Positions 1 to 10,059 are shown, counted from the first letter of the stretch. The stretch is 64,000 bases of DNA from Peronospora farinosa (GCA_947646735.1 CANTFK010000270.1:248001-312000); one strand, 5' to 3'. Program-made: numbers and translations. Notes: generated by a model from the letters alone, not told the origin.

Positions 1-486
1 AATGAACTCTATTTCAATCTCGATAACACGATCAGCATCGGCTGTATACTCAACATCATTATTATCAAGGTGCTTGATGATTCGTGCCGGGTGCCACGCA
101 TTGTCCTCTTCCAATACCACTAGACAGCTCTTCCCAATAGCAAATTGCGTCTCGAGTCGCTCTTTGCGCAGACGTCTTTGCTTGTCGACAAAAGTCTCGT
201 GATCTTCTTCACTGTTTTCATCTTTCTCATCACCTAGTACGACACTAGCCGCTTGCTCTGCAGTAACAGACAATTGAGCTGCATCCAAAAGTCCTGTCTC
301 CTCGAGAACCTCAATAAAACTAACGACGAGCTTGGATCTGTCTCGAACTGTCGCTTCTTCCTCTGCGATTGCGATCAACAATTCTGCCGTGTACTCTAGC
401 TCTTCCACTGTTACACCACCTCGTGTAAACGTCTCTAATAGAGACACAAGTCGTTGGGACGTTTTATCTTCGCTAGTGCTGGGCAT
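1..486 (-). CDS. Tudor-like protein, 3' end outside window
   Basis: An open frame runs on the minus strand from ATG at 486 to the window edge without a stop (162 codons). The first about 95 residues are acidic and helical. A segment around residues 25-60 (AELLIAIAEEE, then VSFIEVLEE) resembles the helical N-terminus of CCDC43-type proteins. From about residue 116 the text (IGKSCLVVLEEDNAWHPARI) looks like the start of a Tudor/SMN-type beta barrel, a fold that usually reads methylated arginine or lysine. The gene is divergent from the Hsp110-TPR gene, with 222 bp between start codons, so they may share a promoter. No intron is needed in the visible part. Both the CCDC43 resemblance and the Tudor call come from residue patterns only. 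The function is not established. Confidence 0.6.
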   Translation of the reverse strand, partial: MPSTSEDKTSQRLVSLLETFTRGGVTVEELEYTAELLIAIAEEEATVRDRSKLVVSFIEVLEETGLLDAAQLSVTAEQAASVVLGDEKDENSEEDHETFVDKQRRLRKERLETQFAIGKSCLVVLEEDNAWHPARIIKHLDNNDVEYTADADRVIEIEIEFI

Positions 487-708
487 GACGTGCTGCGGAT
501 GGGTACAATTTAAGAATGATGGTTATTCGTTGAGCAAAACTAGTCGAAATTTGTATGCTTGAAACGGATAACTTGCCTTTTTGTGGGAGTGATGGTCACT
601 TGTTGGATTGTAGTGTATTCAACACGAAATTAGCGTATCGATACGTCAAATAATCAAGCGGATCACACCGACCCGAAGCTGCTTGTTCGTGTGACCTCGT
701 GATTTAAA

Positions 709-2972
709 ATGGCAACGACGCAGCCCACGCGGGCGTTTGGTATTGACTTTGTACGTGATCTTCTTCTCCCTCTTCTTGTACTTCTAATGGTTCCTTTTGC
801 ACGTTCTAACTCGCTCTATTTCCTACAAATTTCTTTGTTTTGTTTGATCATTACTAGGGCGCTCAACGATGCGTTGTAGCTGAGAGTAATGGTGATGTGG
901 TACTGAACGAGCTCGGTGCAATGACTACAGCCTCTTTAGTTTCCTTTAAAGGTGAGGAGCGTCTTGTGGGTGAGTCAGCCGTGCTGTCTTCCAGTACCAA
1001 CCCTCGCAACACTATCGGCTTTCTGTCTGGACTTGTGGGCAAGCGCCAATTGGCGGACGTGCAGCGTCAGCTTGAGCGTCTGCCTGGTCTTCAAGCTACA
1101 TTTGAGGTGGATGAGGCTGACCACGTCGTGGCAAGTGTCGACTATGGAAAGGACGGTAGGAAGATGCAATTCACAATGGAGCAGCTAACGGGAATGCTGT
1201 TCGCTAATTTAGCGACGCAAATGAAGAAACGTTTACAGGATGAATCGTTCCATGTGACATTGGCTGTGCCTTCTGTGTGGGGAGATGACGAGAAGCGCTC
1301 GGTCCGTGTGGCTGCCAAGATTGCAGGCATCCCGAGCTTTGCAATCATGTCACGCGACGCGGCACTGGCACGCTGCTTCCATTGCAAACACCCTGTGCAA
1401 GCTTCTGCTTCGTCTCAAGCCCCCTCTACTGATGGCGATATACCCATGGAGGAAGTTGAGACTGCCCGCCACATTGTGATTGTCGACATGGGTCACACCA
1501 ACACTAGTGTTGCAGTAGTGAAGCTTACTTCTGAGGGTGAGACGCTGCTGGCCACCGATGCTGATTTGAATCTTGGTGCGGAGACTCTCGATCGACGACT
1601 TTTTGAGCATTTCCAAAGTGAGGTGCAGGCAAAGCACGGACTGAGTGTATCGCTTCACTCGAAGGAGGGGAAGCGTCTGTTTCAGGCTTGCGAGAAGCTG
1701 AAGAAGTTATTGTCCACTATTGGCGAGGCTACCGTGACAGTGGAAAACCTTGCCCCTGAAAAGGATATTAACATTTCTATCACGCGCAATGCGTTTGAAG
1801 AGCTGTGTGTTGCTGAACGTGCACGCATCACGGAGCTGTTGCAGACGGTTTTGGAAGCTGCGAAGGATAGCGTCGCCAGCGCTGACATCGCGTCGGTTGA
1901 AATTGTCGGTGGTGGCACACGTATTCCATTCGTACAAGAGGCTATCATGGGCGTATTCCCTGCCGAGCAGCAGCGTCATGGTGCACTCATCGGTCGCATG
2001 CTAGATTCAACGACGGCCATTGCTCTGGGTGCGGCCTTTTCGAGTGAGGTGGCTGCTGCTGCAGCTGCTCCCCTTGCAGAAGCTGACGAGGATGCGATGG
2101 ATCTTGCTCGTTATATCGCTCTGGAACAGGAGTTTCAAGCACGTGACGCCGAGCTGGCAGCTATTTCTCACGAGCGTAATGCGATCGAGTCTTTTGTGTA
2201 TGAGATGCGGTCTAAAAGCAACGGCAAGCATGGAGACAAGCTTGACTCATCTAAGCTGAATCCATTGCTGGATGCTGCTGAGGAGTGGATCTACTCTGAG
2301 GAAGCAGAGGCGGCTACGCTTGAAGCCATCCAAGCGAAGCACCAGTCCATTGAGATGGAAATTCGCACCGCTTGCGAGGCGTATTTTTCAGCTGTTCAGG
2401 CCGACGAGCAGGCAGTGGAGCAGCAGCTCGAGCACGAATCACAAAAAGCTGAGGCCGAGCGCCAAGCTGAAGGTGGTGACGATGATCACGACACGCGTAA
2501 GCTCAAGAAACCCGAACGCATGCGAATGGTCGTCAAGAACAAAGAGGAAGGCAACGAGCTGTTTCGTGATGGCAACCACAAGCACGCGGCTGCACGTTAC
2601 GTAAAGGCCCTGACCCACGCCTCCAAGTTCTTTGACCTCTCGGAGTCTGACCAGGCGGAAGTGGACGCGATCAAGCTCAGCCTGTACCTGAACCTTGCGC
2701 AGTGCTACCTTAAGATGGAGAACTACGCTAAGACTGTAGCTAATTGCAATGAAGCGCTAGCAGTCGACGCTAAGAGCGTCAAGGCGCTCTATCGCCGCGC
2801 TACGGCGTACGAGAAAGAGAACAAGCTGGAGCTTGCGGTTGATGACGTCAATGCCGCTTTGCTTCTTGCACCGCAGGACCGCGCCGTTGTCAAGCTTGAC
2901 GAGCGTCTGAAGGAACGCCTGCGCCGTCAGCTTGACAAGGAAAAGAAGATGTGGAGCAAGGCGTTTGCATGA
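709..2972 (+). CDS. Hsp110-type ATPase domain fused to TPR domain
   Basis: There are two exons, 709-750 and 858-2972, with a 107-bp intron (GTACGT donor, CTAG acceptor). The short first exon supplies the phosphate-1 loop start (FGIDF, then GAQRCVV), which makes a 718-residue protein. Residues 1 to about 410 form an Hsp70/Hsp110 nucleotide-binding domain. It has the VDMGHTN phosphate-2 motif, where the MGH triplet is typical of Hsp110, and the VEIVGGGTRIP adenosine motif. Residues of about 450-540 match the Hsp110 alpha-helical lid (AIESFVYEMR, LLDAAEEWIYSE). The beta-sandwich substrate-binding subdomain expected between them appears to be absent. A charged linker leads to about three TPR motifs (about residues 570-690), similar to those of co-chaperones such as FKBP-type immunophilins. 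It is probably a cytosolic chaperone or nucleotide-exchange component. The architecture is unusual, and the exact function is inferred. Confidence 0.9.
751..857 (+). other. Intron of the Hsp110-TPR gene
   Basis: The donor is GTACGT at 751 and the acceptor is CTAG at 854-857. Removing it joins MATTQPTRAFGIDF to GAQRCVVAES in phase 0. This restores the conserved Hsp70 N-terminal ATP-binding loop, which is the main support for the splice. Confidence 0.85.
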
Positions 2973-3278
2973 AAACGTTGCTCGTGTCGATAGAGAAAGA
3001 GAAGAAGAGATAAGACATGAAACATGGACAAAAGTGCTATCATTCCAAAGCACAACCGTTTTTGTCAACAGCTCATTTCTATTCTCACTGCTTCATTCAC
3101 TACACGCACCTTATTCATTCAAATCGTCCCTGTGCTGCTGTGTCTTCCTTTTACATTCGTCAATGTCACGGCTTTTAGTGCTTCGACAAGACTTGTAGCT
3201 GACACCTCGAGTATGTATGTATTGTATCAACGCACGGCTCGTTTTACACGAGGACAGTAAAGCCAGACCAGCAATGTT
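2973..3278. other. Convergent intergenic region
   Basis: This is the space between the 3' ends of the Hsp110-TPR gene (+) and the C2-DysF gene (-). It is AT-rich with short T runs. I see no conserved coding or RNA signal, and it presumably holds both 3' UTRs. Confidence 0.5.
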
Positions 3279-4031
3279 TTACTGGTTTCCTGGAGCTGTG
3301 CACCTGTTAATCCACTTGCGTCGCCTGACCATAGCTAATGTAAAGGGATCTTTCTGCCATGGTCCAGCAAATGACGGTGCATAGATCCATCCATTGTCGT
3401 CTCCTTGTGAGACATCAAGAGTCCAGCCTTCAGCTACAAGATGCTTCGGTACCTTCGGTGCAACTTTTTCAAAAGCATCTGATGAGATATTGGCGTCCGT
3501 GATATCACTCCAGCGTTTGCGTTCCGTTGAGCCAGCAATGTGCGTATCTGCAGTCCATTTCTTAACAATATGGTACCGTTGATTCTCCCAGAGCTCAAGC
3601 ACTTGATCAACTTCTTCATTAGGCGTCACTTGAATCTCAAGAAACAGCACCGACTTGCAATTCTGTTTGTCATAATCAGGTGGTACTTCGACTTCATATG
3701 ACACAACTTCCGACTGGTTTTTCTCTAGAAATGGAGCCAGTGCAAGATTCACCGAGCCAATGCAATCGTCCTTCATAAAGCGATCATAGTCCATTATATG
3801 GACCTCTAGACACTTTTCTTTAGGTCGATCGACTTGAAATTGAAACGTCTCAGCAGGTTCCCAACGTGGGTTCAAACTGTTTGGAATCACCGAACTCTTT
3901 TGACTCACGCGTCCGACTTTAAAGACAACGTACGGGTCACTTTTACCACCCATTCCAAAGAACCCAAAATCACTGATCGGTAAATCTCCCGCCTGGACGA
4001 GCGTTACTTGTAGTGTATGCATTGTACTCAT
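3279..4031 (-). CDS. C2 domain plus dysferlin/peroxin-like (DysF) domain protein
   Basis: The start is taken at ATG 4031 (MSTMHTLQVTLVQAGDLP), where the C2 fold begins; an in-frame extension further upstream has no supporting motif. It encodes 250 residues without introns. Residues 4 to about 130 form a C2 domain with the calcium-loop signature GGKSDPYVVFKV, NPRWEPAETF and MDYDRFMKDDCIG. These acidic residues suggest calcium-dependent phospholipid binding. The C-terminal part (about residues 145-245) has the DysF pattern: an LWENQRY start, a WTADTH segment, RKRWSD, GWTLD, then NGWIYA and a Trp/Arg-rich RRRKWIN end. DysF modules occur in ferlins and in Pex30-like peroxisomal membrane proteins. 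The protein is probably a peripheral membrane protein. It is divergent from a second, shorter C2 gene, its likely paralogue. Confidence 0.85.
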   Translation of the reverse strand: MSTMHTLQVTLVQAGDLPISDFGFFGMGGKSDPYVVFKVGRVSQKSSVIPNSLNPRWEPAETFQFQVDRPKEKCLEVHIMDYDRFMKDDCIGSVNLALAPFLEKNQSEVVSYEVEVPPDYDKQNCKSVLFLEIQVTPNEEVDQVLELWENQRYHIVKKWTADTHIAGSTERKRWSDITDANISSDAFEKVAPKVPKHLVAEGWTLDVSQGDDNGWIYAPSFAGPWQKDPFTLAMVRRRKWINRCTAPGNQ

Positions 4032-4581
4032 ATTTGATTCTTTGTATCTGCTTTTTTCTATTCTATTGAGGTCTTGAGGGCTATTTCGATGCAATTTAAA
4101 AGTGTAGATACAGAGAGTGCGACTGACAAAGTCATCGTCTGAACGCCATTTAAACGAATAGGATTGGTTGAAAAGGAGATTCTATCAACTGAATATCTAT
4201 CGAATGTTGCACGAAGTACGAGGCTACTTATTGAGGTAATAAAGGCAAAAATCATCCTGATTTCAGCTCTCATCTCACATACAGACGAAGCAGCGTCGAC
4301 GTTTGGTTGTCACTATTTTGTGTCTAAATTTTATAAAATTGTCTCAAGTGTCTCTCGTCTTCCAGAGTTTTATACGCCGATTTGTGGTTCTAGAGAATTC
4401 CTTCTTAAATCTAAATACTGTCGTTTAGAATCTTCTTAATTGTAATAATATAATTCATTACTTCCAATCAAATAAATTCTAACCAGCTACTACACCCATC
4501 CGTCGGGTACAGTAGTAGCCACTACCCTTCATTAACGTCAAGCCCCTCTTCTTCTCTCTCTCTTCTCTCTCATTTAGAATC
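4032..4581. promoter_or_regulatory. Divergent intergenic region between the two C2 genes
   Basis: This 550-bp region separates two start codons that point away from each other. It ends in a pyrimidine-rich CT tract (about 4545-4574) directly before ATG 4582. It presumably contains both promoters. I could not identify a defined initiator or TATA element with confidence. Confidence 0.4.
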
Positions 4582-4977
4582 ATGTATGCTGTACACGTGA
4601 CGCTTATTAAAGCAGTGGATCTGCCATCTGCTGATTTCAATGGCAAAAGTGACCCGTACGTCGTTTTCATGCTCGCCAATACGACCCACACCAGTTCAAT
4701 AATTCCTGTGAATCTCAATCCCGAATGGAATCCCGAAGAAACATTCGCCTTCATTGCCGATGATCCCAAGACTGCAGTGCTGGATGTACAAGTATTTGAT
4801 CATGATCGCATTTCTCAAGATGACAAGATCGCTTTTTGTAGTGTACCCCTCGTGAAGTTTCTAGACAACTCCAAGCCCGAGGTCTTTATGTTTGAACTGA
4901 AGATCCCGGAAGCCTTTGCCAAGCAAAAACGCAAGAGTGCTATTATGCTGGAGCTTAAGCTTGAAAAGGAAGACTAA
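4582..4977 (+). CDS. Single C2 domain protein
   Basis: This 131-residue intronless protein consists almost entirely of one C2 domain. It begins directly at the first beta strand (MYAVHVTLIKAVDLPSADF). The calcium-loop residues are present: NGKSDPYVVF, NPEWNPEETF, and VFDHDRISQDDKI with aspartates in the loop positions. The resemblance to the C2 half of the divergent neighbour (GDLPISDF / VDLPSADF, SDPYVVF, SSVIPNSLNPRW / SSIIPVNLNPEW, KQNCKSVLFLE / KQKRKSAIMLE) indicates local duplication followed by gain or loss of the DysF domain. It likely binds membranes in response to calcium. No signal peptide or transmembrane segment is seen. Confidence 0.9.
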   Translation: MYAVHVTLIKAVDLPSADFNGKSDPYVVFMLANTTHTSSIIPVNLNPEWNPEETFAFIADDPKTAVLDVQVFDHDRISQDDKIAFCSVPLVKFLDNSKPEVFMFELKIPEAFAKQKRKSAIMLELKLEKED

Positions 4978-5086
4978 AATCAAGTTGCTACGGGCTTCAG
5001 TACGTAGGTACGAGCTAATTACTGACCCAGTTAGTGTTGGTCATAACGCATTTTTTTACGACCAGTGACACGACGTCCATTGACGT

Positions 5087-5105
5087 CCTCTCTCTCTCTC
5101 TCTTC
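5087..5105 (+). repeat. CT microsatellite
   Basis: A run of CT dinucleotides (about nine units), followed by T-rich sequence, lies in the 393-bp gap between the single-C2 gene and the Cys/His repeat gene. It may be part of the 5' region of the latter. Nothing else is recognisable in this gap. Confidence 0.7.
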
Positions 5106-5370
5106 TGTTTTTTTTTCTTCTAACGTTGAGATGCTCTGCGACTTGCGCGGAAAGTCCGCTCGAGTACTGGGTCATGGTCGAGATTTATCACGATGACGGG
5201 TACGGTCATCCGGGACGAGACGGCACGCTTTTCTCCTTTTTTTGAGTTTTTTCTCCGCCAGACAGACGCCAGCGAGACTTTGCAGTCTTAAACCATCGCT
5301 TTTTATAAGGAAGCTGCCTTTCGCCACGTCCCTGACGGCGACTCCCAAGGCGCTTTCTATCGATGGCTCG

Positions 5371-7221
5371 ATGCCTCCATCGGCTTTACGCACGTCGCTC
5401 TTTACCCACCCAACTTTTTTGCGGCTTTCTTGCAAGTCTCTCGATAGCGCATTGCTATCTCCACGACCACAGCGAGACGTCTTCACTTTTCAATTGGTCT
5501 GCTGCGACGAAGCTCAAGACTTCGAGCTTCCAGAAGCCACTACGGTTGAAGGTCATAAGGTGAAAAACAGTTCTACTTTCCGATCGCTCACATTATCTGG
5601 CGTTGCCAGTACACAACCCATGGTTCGTTCAAGCAGAGACGACATGACCAAGGATTCCAAGCACGATTCCCCAAAGTTTAGCAACCTTCTACACTCAGCC
5701 TCGCATTCCTCTGGTGAGCAGGATAGTAGGGACACATGGCTTTCCGAAAACTTAAGCACTTCGGAGACGGACTACGACGACGAACACGATGTGGACGAAG
5801 AAGACGCTGCAGTAGAAGATCCGTTCAACCTGAATAGCGCAGATAACGTGTGTCGCTCGCAGGGATGTCAGAACGCAGCACGTTGTCGTGGACGGTGCCC
5901 AACGCATAGTAGAGGAATACGCTGCAACATACAAGGCTGCATGAAGCATGTCGTGTCGGGCGGCCTGTGTGTAGGCCATGGCGGAAGTCGTCGATGCCGT
6001 GGTTCTCCTCGTTGTACCAGCAGTGCTGTGGGTCGTGGGCTCTGCGTGCAACATGGTGGCGGACGGAAGTGCAGTGAACAAGGTTGCAGCAAGCATGTGG
6101 CTTCCGGTGGATTATGTCGTACGCACGGAGGTGGACGGCGTTGTCAAGTTCCAAATTGCACGAGTAGTGCCCAAAGCCGAGGTCTGTGCTACGTTCACGG
6201 AGGCGGAGGACGTTGCCAACGCGTAGGATGCGGATCCAGCGCCAAGAAAGGCGGTCTCTGTATCGCGCACGGTGGAGGTCATCGCTGCCAAGTGGCCGGG
6301 TGTGCAAGTAGTGCTGTGAGCGGTGCTCGTTGCCGAGCTCATGGAGGTGGTCGTCGATGTGCAGTTGATGGCTGTACTAGTAGTGCGAAGACCGGTGGAC
6401 GATGTATTGCACATGGTGGCGGAAAGCGTTGCACCGTTACCGGCTGCACTAGCAGTGCGCAGCGTTTGGGATTGTGTAAAGCTCACGGAGGCGGACGGCG
6501 ATGCGTTGTGGAGAACTGTGCCAATAGTGCTGTAAGTCGAGGTCGCTGTATCGCTCACGGTGGCGGCAAGCGATGTGTTTTTGAAGGTTGCACAACCACT
6601 GCACGTAAGGGTGGCTTTTGTTTTGCTCACGGCGGGAGATCCACAACGTCGACAGCGAGCAGCAAAAGCAAGACGATCTTGCATCCTTCCTCGTTTCCGT
6701 CGACACCAACTACAGTCTCTTCCAAGTCGCATTCATGGTCAACTGCTGAAGTACGCTCACCGATTCCGGCGCTTACGCTACCTCCACGCAGACTACTACC
6801 ACCGATCAGCACGATGCTTATGGCCAACCGACCAAGTATTCTTCGTCACTACCATTACACGCAGATTCCACCGATTCGCAGGCCTGTTGTTTCGATTGAA
6901 CGAGGAACAAGACGTGCCCAAAATATGCTCGACGAAGATTGGCGAGAGACATCTAAGCCTACAGAGCAGCCGACATACCATTACTCTCAGTACCAAGCGC
7001 CTCAGCCTGCTAGGTCATCTTCAAGTCGGACTGGTTACTCATGGCAGCGTCTACAAGAGACCATTCAGCGTGAATCCCGAGCTCATGGGATTACGAACGA
7101 CAAAGATGAATCAGCTTATGAAGATACGGACACTTGTAAGGCAGAAGAGAGTGAGACGCCGACCGACGGTGTAGAAGTGACTGGTAGTAGGTCGAGTAGG
7201 ACTCGAAGCTGCCTTGCGTGA
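5371..7221 (+). CDS. Cys/His repeat protein with 11 tandem 24-residue modules ('WRKY19-like')
   Basis: ATG 5371 is the first methionine in the open frame and gives 616 residues. The frame is open further upstream without ATG, so an extra 5' exon is possible. After an acidic, Ser-rich N-terminus (about residues 110-155), eleven modules follow from about 5851 to 6640. Each has the form Cys-x4-Cys-x9-Cys-x2-His, ends in HGGG(R/K)(R/K), and spans about 24 residues (72 bp). One module has five residues between the first two Cys. The spacing suggests one zinc per module. Oomycete and other proteins with this repeat are often named after plant WRKY19, where a similar repeat occurs, but no WRKY domain is present. 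The C-terminal 200 residues are Ser/Arg-rich and probably disordered. A nuclear DNA- or RNA-binding role is plausible but inferred. Confidence 0.85.
   Translation: MPPSALRTSLFTHPTFLRLSCKSLDSALLSPRPQRDVFTFQLVCCDEAQDFELPEATTVEGHKVKNSSTFRSLTLSGVASTQPMVRSSRDDMTKDSKHDSPKFSNLLHSASHSSGEQDSRDTWLSENLSTSETDYDDEHDVDEEDAAVEDPFNLNSADNVCRSQGCQNAARCRGRCPTHSRGIRCNIQGCMKHVVSGGLCVGHGGSRRCRGSPRCTSSAVGRGLCVQHGGGRKCSEQGCSKHVASGGLCRTHGGGRRCQVPNCTSSAQSRGLCYVHGGGGRCQRVGCGSSAKKGGLCIAHGGGHRCQVAGCASSAVSGARCRAHGGGRRCAVDGCTSSAKTGGRCIAHGGGKRCTVTGCTSSAQRLGLCKAHGGGRRCVVENCANSAVSRGRCIAHGGGKRCVFEGCTTTARKGGFCFAHGGRSTTSTASSKSKTILHPSSFPSTPTTVSSKSHSWSTAEVRSPIPALTLPPRRLLPPISTMLMANRPSILRHYHYTQIPPIRRPVVSIERGTRRAQNMLDEDWRETSKPTEQPTYHYSQYQAPQPARSSSSRTGYSWQRLQETIQRESRAHGITNDKDESAYEDTDTCKAEESETPTDGVEVTGSRSSRTRSCLA
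5851..6640 (+). repeat. 72-bp coding tandem repeat, 11 units
   Basis: This DNA encodes the eleven Cys/His modules. The units differ at many third positions yet keep the Cys, His and Gly codons, so the array is old and held by selection rather than freshly expanded. Because of the periodicity, long apparent open frames appear on the opposite strand (for example 6112-6732). I regard these as by-products. Confidence 0.85.
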
Positions 7222-7490
7222 TCAACCATTAAAAATATGGACAACAAATGAGAGACCAAGGTGTTAGGAATTCAGGTAGTGAGTAATGTGATACGATGTA
7301 AAGCAGATTGCAACATTAGTTTCATCTAACGCATGAACAAGCAGCATTGTGGTTAGATTCACACAGCACATCACCACTCAGACATCCCATCATCGTACAT
7401 ACGTTCTTCGCTCACGCGATAAGCCTGCTCGCTAGAACCACGCCGTTTGCCGTCTCACACCTCTATTTCATGCTATTTCAAAGTACTGAA

Positions 7491-9571
7491 TTACTGGATG
7501 GAGCAGTACGACCTTATCGAACAACGTTGGTTGCGCTGACGCGAAAGCATCGATTCCTGTGTGGCAGTATCCAAGTGATTGCGTCCTCTGGTAAAACGCC
7601 GAAGACGAATTTCATTATCTTCTCGAACCTTATCCAATTCATCCGGGTTCTCCTTCAAGTACTGTTGCAACTGTGCCAGCGCCTTCTCCGTTTCTGTCTG
7701 GCCTTGCTTTTCATATTCTGACTTCGATATCAAGGCACTGTGGCGACCGGGTTTTTCGAAATGATACCAGAAGTACGCGATGGTTGCTATGATTTCAAAG
7801 ACGCGCGTAATTGATACGAGCAGAATCAACAAGAGAGAGGCTTCTGTTGAAGACGTGCTGTAAAAAAGCAACGTCATGCCCACTAACTTCAGCAAACGCG
7901 ATATAATGAGTTGCAAGTTCGTCGGCGGTGGCAGTTCGTCATTCAGGTTGCCAATCTCCTCGACCTCCTCTTCATCCTGTAGTTCTACCTCTGGCTTAGC
8001 CGACGCTCCCCACTGGTACCACCAAACAAGGATACACCCAAAGAAAGCAAAAAAGGCAAAGTAAATCTTGCCCAGATGCGGGATGCCAAAAAGAACTTCG
8101 CGATTCCACACGTAAACCAGGTAGGAGATTGCCCACGATCCAAGTCGATAAAGGTTAGGCATAATCACAAAGCCAGTCACCGGAACAGCAACTGTCGCCA
8201 CGGAAGCCAATGACGAAACAAGTTGGGCACCAGGCAATATGTTGGTAGCATTTCGAGCCTGACGCTGGAAAAGATAGAGTGCCAGAAATGCCGAGAAAAA
8301 CACTCCCACTGCAGCACCCAGCATGTAGTGAAACGTGCGAGAGCGCGAGAGCCACCCGGAGAGAAAGAATAGCAGCATACCTAGGAAAAAATTCTGCGCG
8401 TACAGCCATGAGATATCTGCAGCACACAAGAGCACAAAGTAGTCAGCGATGAGCAGAGAATCAAAGAAAAAAAAGACACAAGTATTCGCAGTACGTACAT
8501 GTAAAGAAAGTAAAATCAAAATTAAACTTTGGCGGCGACGTCGCGATGAATGGTTGTGCCGGTCCCATCACCGTAATGCATGGTGCATGATACGGACTGA
8601 GCTCCAGTATGCACGAGTTTTTGTCTTCCACGTTCTCTGCATTGGAGCGAGCAGCCACCAACACAATTCTCACACACGAGTTTTGCTAGTTCAGAAGAGT
8701 TAAATCAACAATAAACAGTATAAGGTTAGCGCAACAATTACTGCGAGGATAAAAGCAACCTCAGACAACGTACATGCTACGTAAAGAAGCTTTTCCACCA
8801 CATCGACCACATACGAAGGCATGTGTTGCCCAAACACTGGCATCAAATTCACCGCTTTCAACACAGTGCGACACAGCAATCCTGGCGTGCTAATACAGTA
8901 CAGATATTCCATTAAAACAGTAAAGTAAGCAGCTCAAACTTTTGTCAAAAACTGCAGCAATTCTTACCGCGCAAACGTGAAACTCAAATCTTCAAGTTGT
9001 GGACTTTGCACTACAACACGTAGTTCACTCCAAGCCCAAAAGACAGATCGCAATGGCCATGCAGAGCTCTGCAAATACCATAAAGTAGTATTGATCAAAT
9101 TAAATAGTACATTGGCTTCATATGATTGGCCCAGTGTTTGAATCACGGTCGGCTGTAATGTGCTACATTTACATCATTTTCCACCACCAAATGTACACAA
9201 TATAGTCAGTGCCTTTCCACATAAATTAGTACATTAATCATTAGAAAATGTACCTATTTAATGGATCCATTCGAATATGAAGCGATGCATTCTCATAGAA
9301 ACAAAAGCTTTGATACTTTTCCCATTCATGGACGTGACTTGTTACAGTAATACCCTCATCCAGCCATTGTACGCCCTTGTAATTCGTTTCAGAAACGACG
9401 TTCTTGTCTACAGTATAGTAAGGTATTATAATGTAGTGTAATCGTCTAATTAATGTCAAAAAAGATGGGAAAATAAAGACACAAAAGGTAGAAGAACGTA
9501 CAAGTCGATTGCGCAATGGGGAGTGCGTACAAAAGCGCCAGGATCGCCATCGTTTGGACCGAGAGAGCCAT
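7491..9571 (-). CDS. NEMP (TMEM194) family nuclear envelope membrane protein
   Basis: I infer six exons on the minus strand: 9571-9502, 9407-9254, 9162-8968, 8889-8781, 8685-8499 and 8416-7491. The introns are 78-95 bp with GT-AG ends, and the phases agree throughout, giving 546 residues. The N-terminus (MALSVQTMAILALLYALPIAQS) is a signal peptide. A luminal region to about residue 235 has few motifs. Then follow about five transmembrane segments, starting with FFLGMLLFFLSGWLSRSRTFHYMLG, which aligns well with the LLGLMLFFCGDLLSRS region of animal NEMP1. The soluble C-terminus (ISKSEYEKQGQTETEKALAQ, then FTRGRNHLDTA) matches the NEMP tail. NEMP proteins sit in the inner nuclear membrane and contribute to envelope stiffness. 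The third and fourth splice sites are the least certain. Confidence 0.88.
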
Positions 9572-9768
9572 CTGCCCAATGCTTATGCTACAATAATGGA
9601 CTGATAAAACCTGTATGTGCGTGGACCACATCATGAAGTGATGACACAATAGCGTAGATGAATTAATGATATATATAATATATTGCCATAATTAATATTT
9701 CTAAAACTCAATGATCAGATATTGGATGAAAATAGATTATTGGATGGAGGGATGGGAATGAGTCACGA

Positions 9769-10059
9769 TCAAATGCCAATGTTCAGTTGTACTCGTAGAA
9801 GAGGATGCTGCACTTCGGCTTCTTCGAACGCTAAACGGTTAGAAATTGCTGTAGAATTTGCAGAATCGTTGCTGTTCTCGCTATACGTGACCGTTGGTCC
9901 GTCGCCATTATCATGAGGTATCACTGCCGTTGCATTCTCTTTTCCTGTTCCTTGGACGTGTCCTGCACTGTAGTCACCATCGGTCGTCGTCAACGCTGCG
10001 CTGCAATGAAGTGTAATCACTGCTAGATATGCAATCGCAAAGCACCATCCAACTTGCAT
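9769..10059 (-). CDS. Small predicted secreted protein
   Basis: ATG 10059 opens a 96-residue frame. The first about 22 residues (MQVGWCFAIAYLAVITLHCSA) form a good signal peptide with a small-residue cleavage site. The mature part is short, acidic and rich in Asn, Ser and Thr, with N-glycosylation sequons (NAT, NDS, NST). It has no cysteine pairs and no recognisable domain. I looked for the oomycete host-translocation motif RxLR-EER and found only a weak NRLAFEEAE segment without a proper RxLR, so I do not call it an RxLR effector. It lies between the NEMP and TMEM199 genes, all on the minus strand. It could be a cell-surface or apoplastic protein, or a chance frame. Confidence 0.5.
   Translation of the reverse strand: MQVGWCFAIAYLAVITLHCSAALTTTDGDYSAGHVQGTGKENATAVIPHDNGDGPTVTYSENSNDSANSTAISNRLAFEEAEVQHPLLRVQLNIGI

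Noticed and set aside
6112..6732. A 206-codon open frame on the minus strand across the Cys/His repeat gene
   Set aside because: Its Thr/Ser/Ala-rich text repeats every 24 codons in step with the sense-strand modules, so it is a shadow of that periodicity.
9780..9850. RxLR-EER effector motif in the small secreted protein
   Set aside because: Only NRLAFEEAE is present. There is no Arg-x-Leu-Arg, and the EE follows too closely for the usual spacing.
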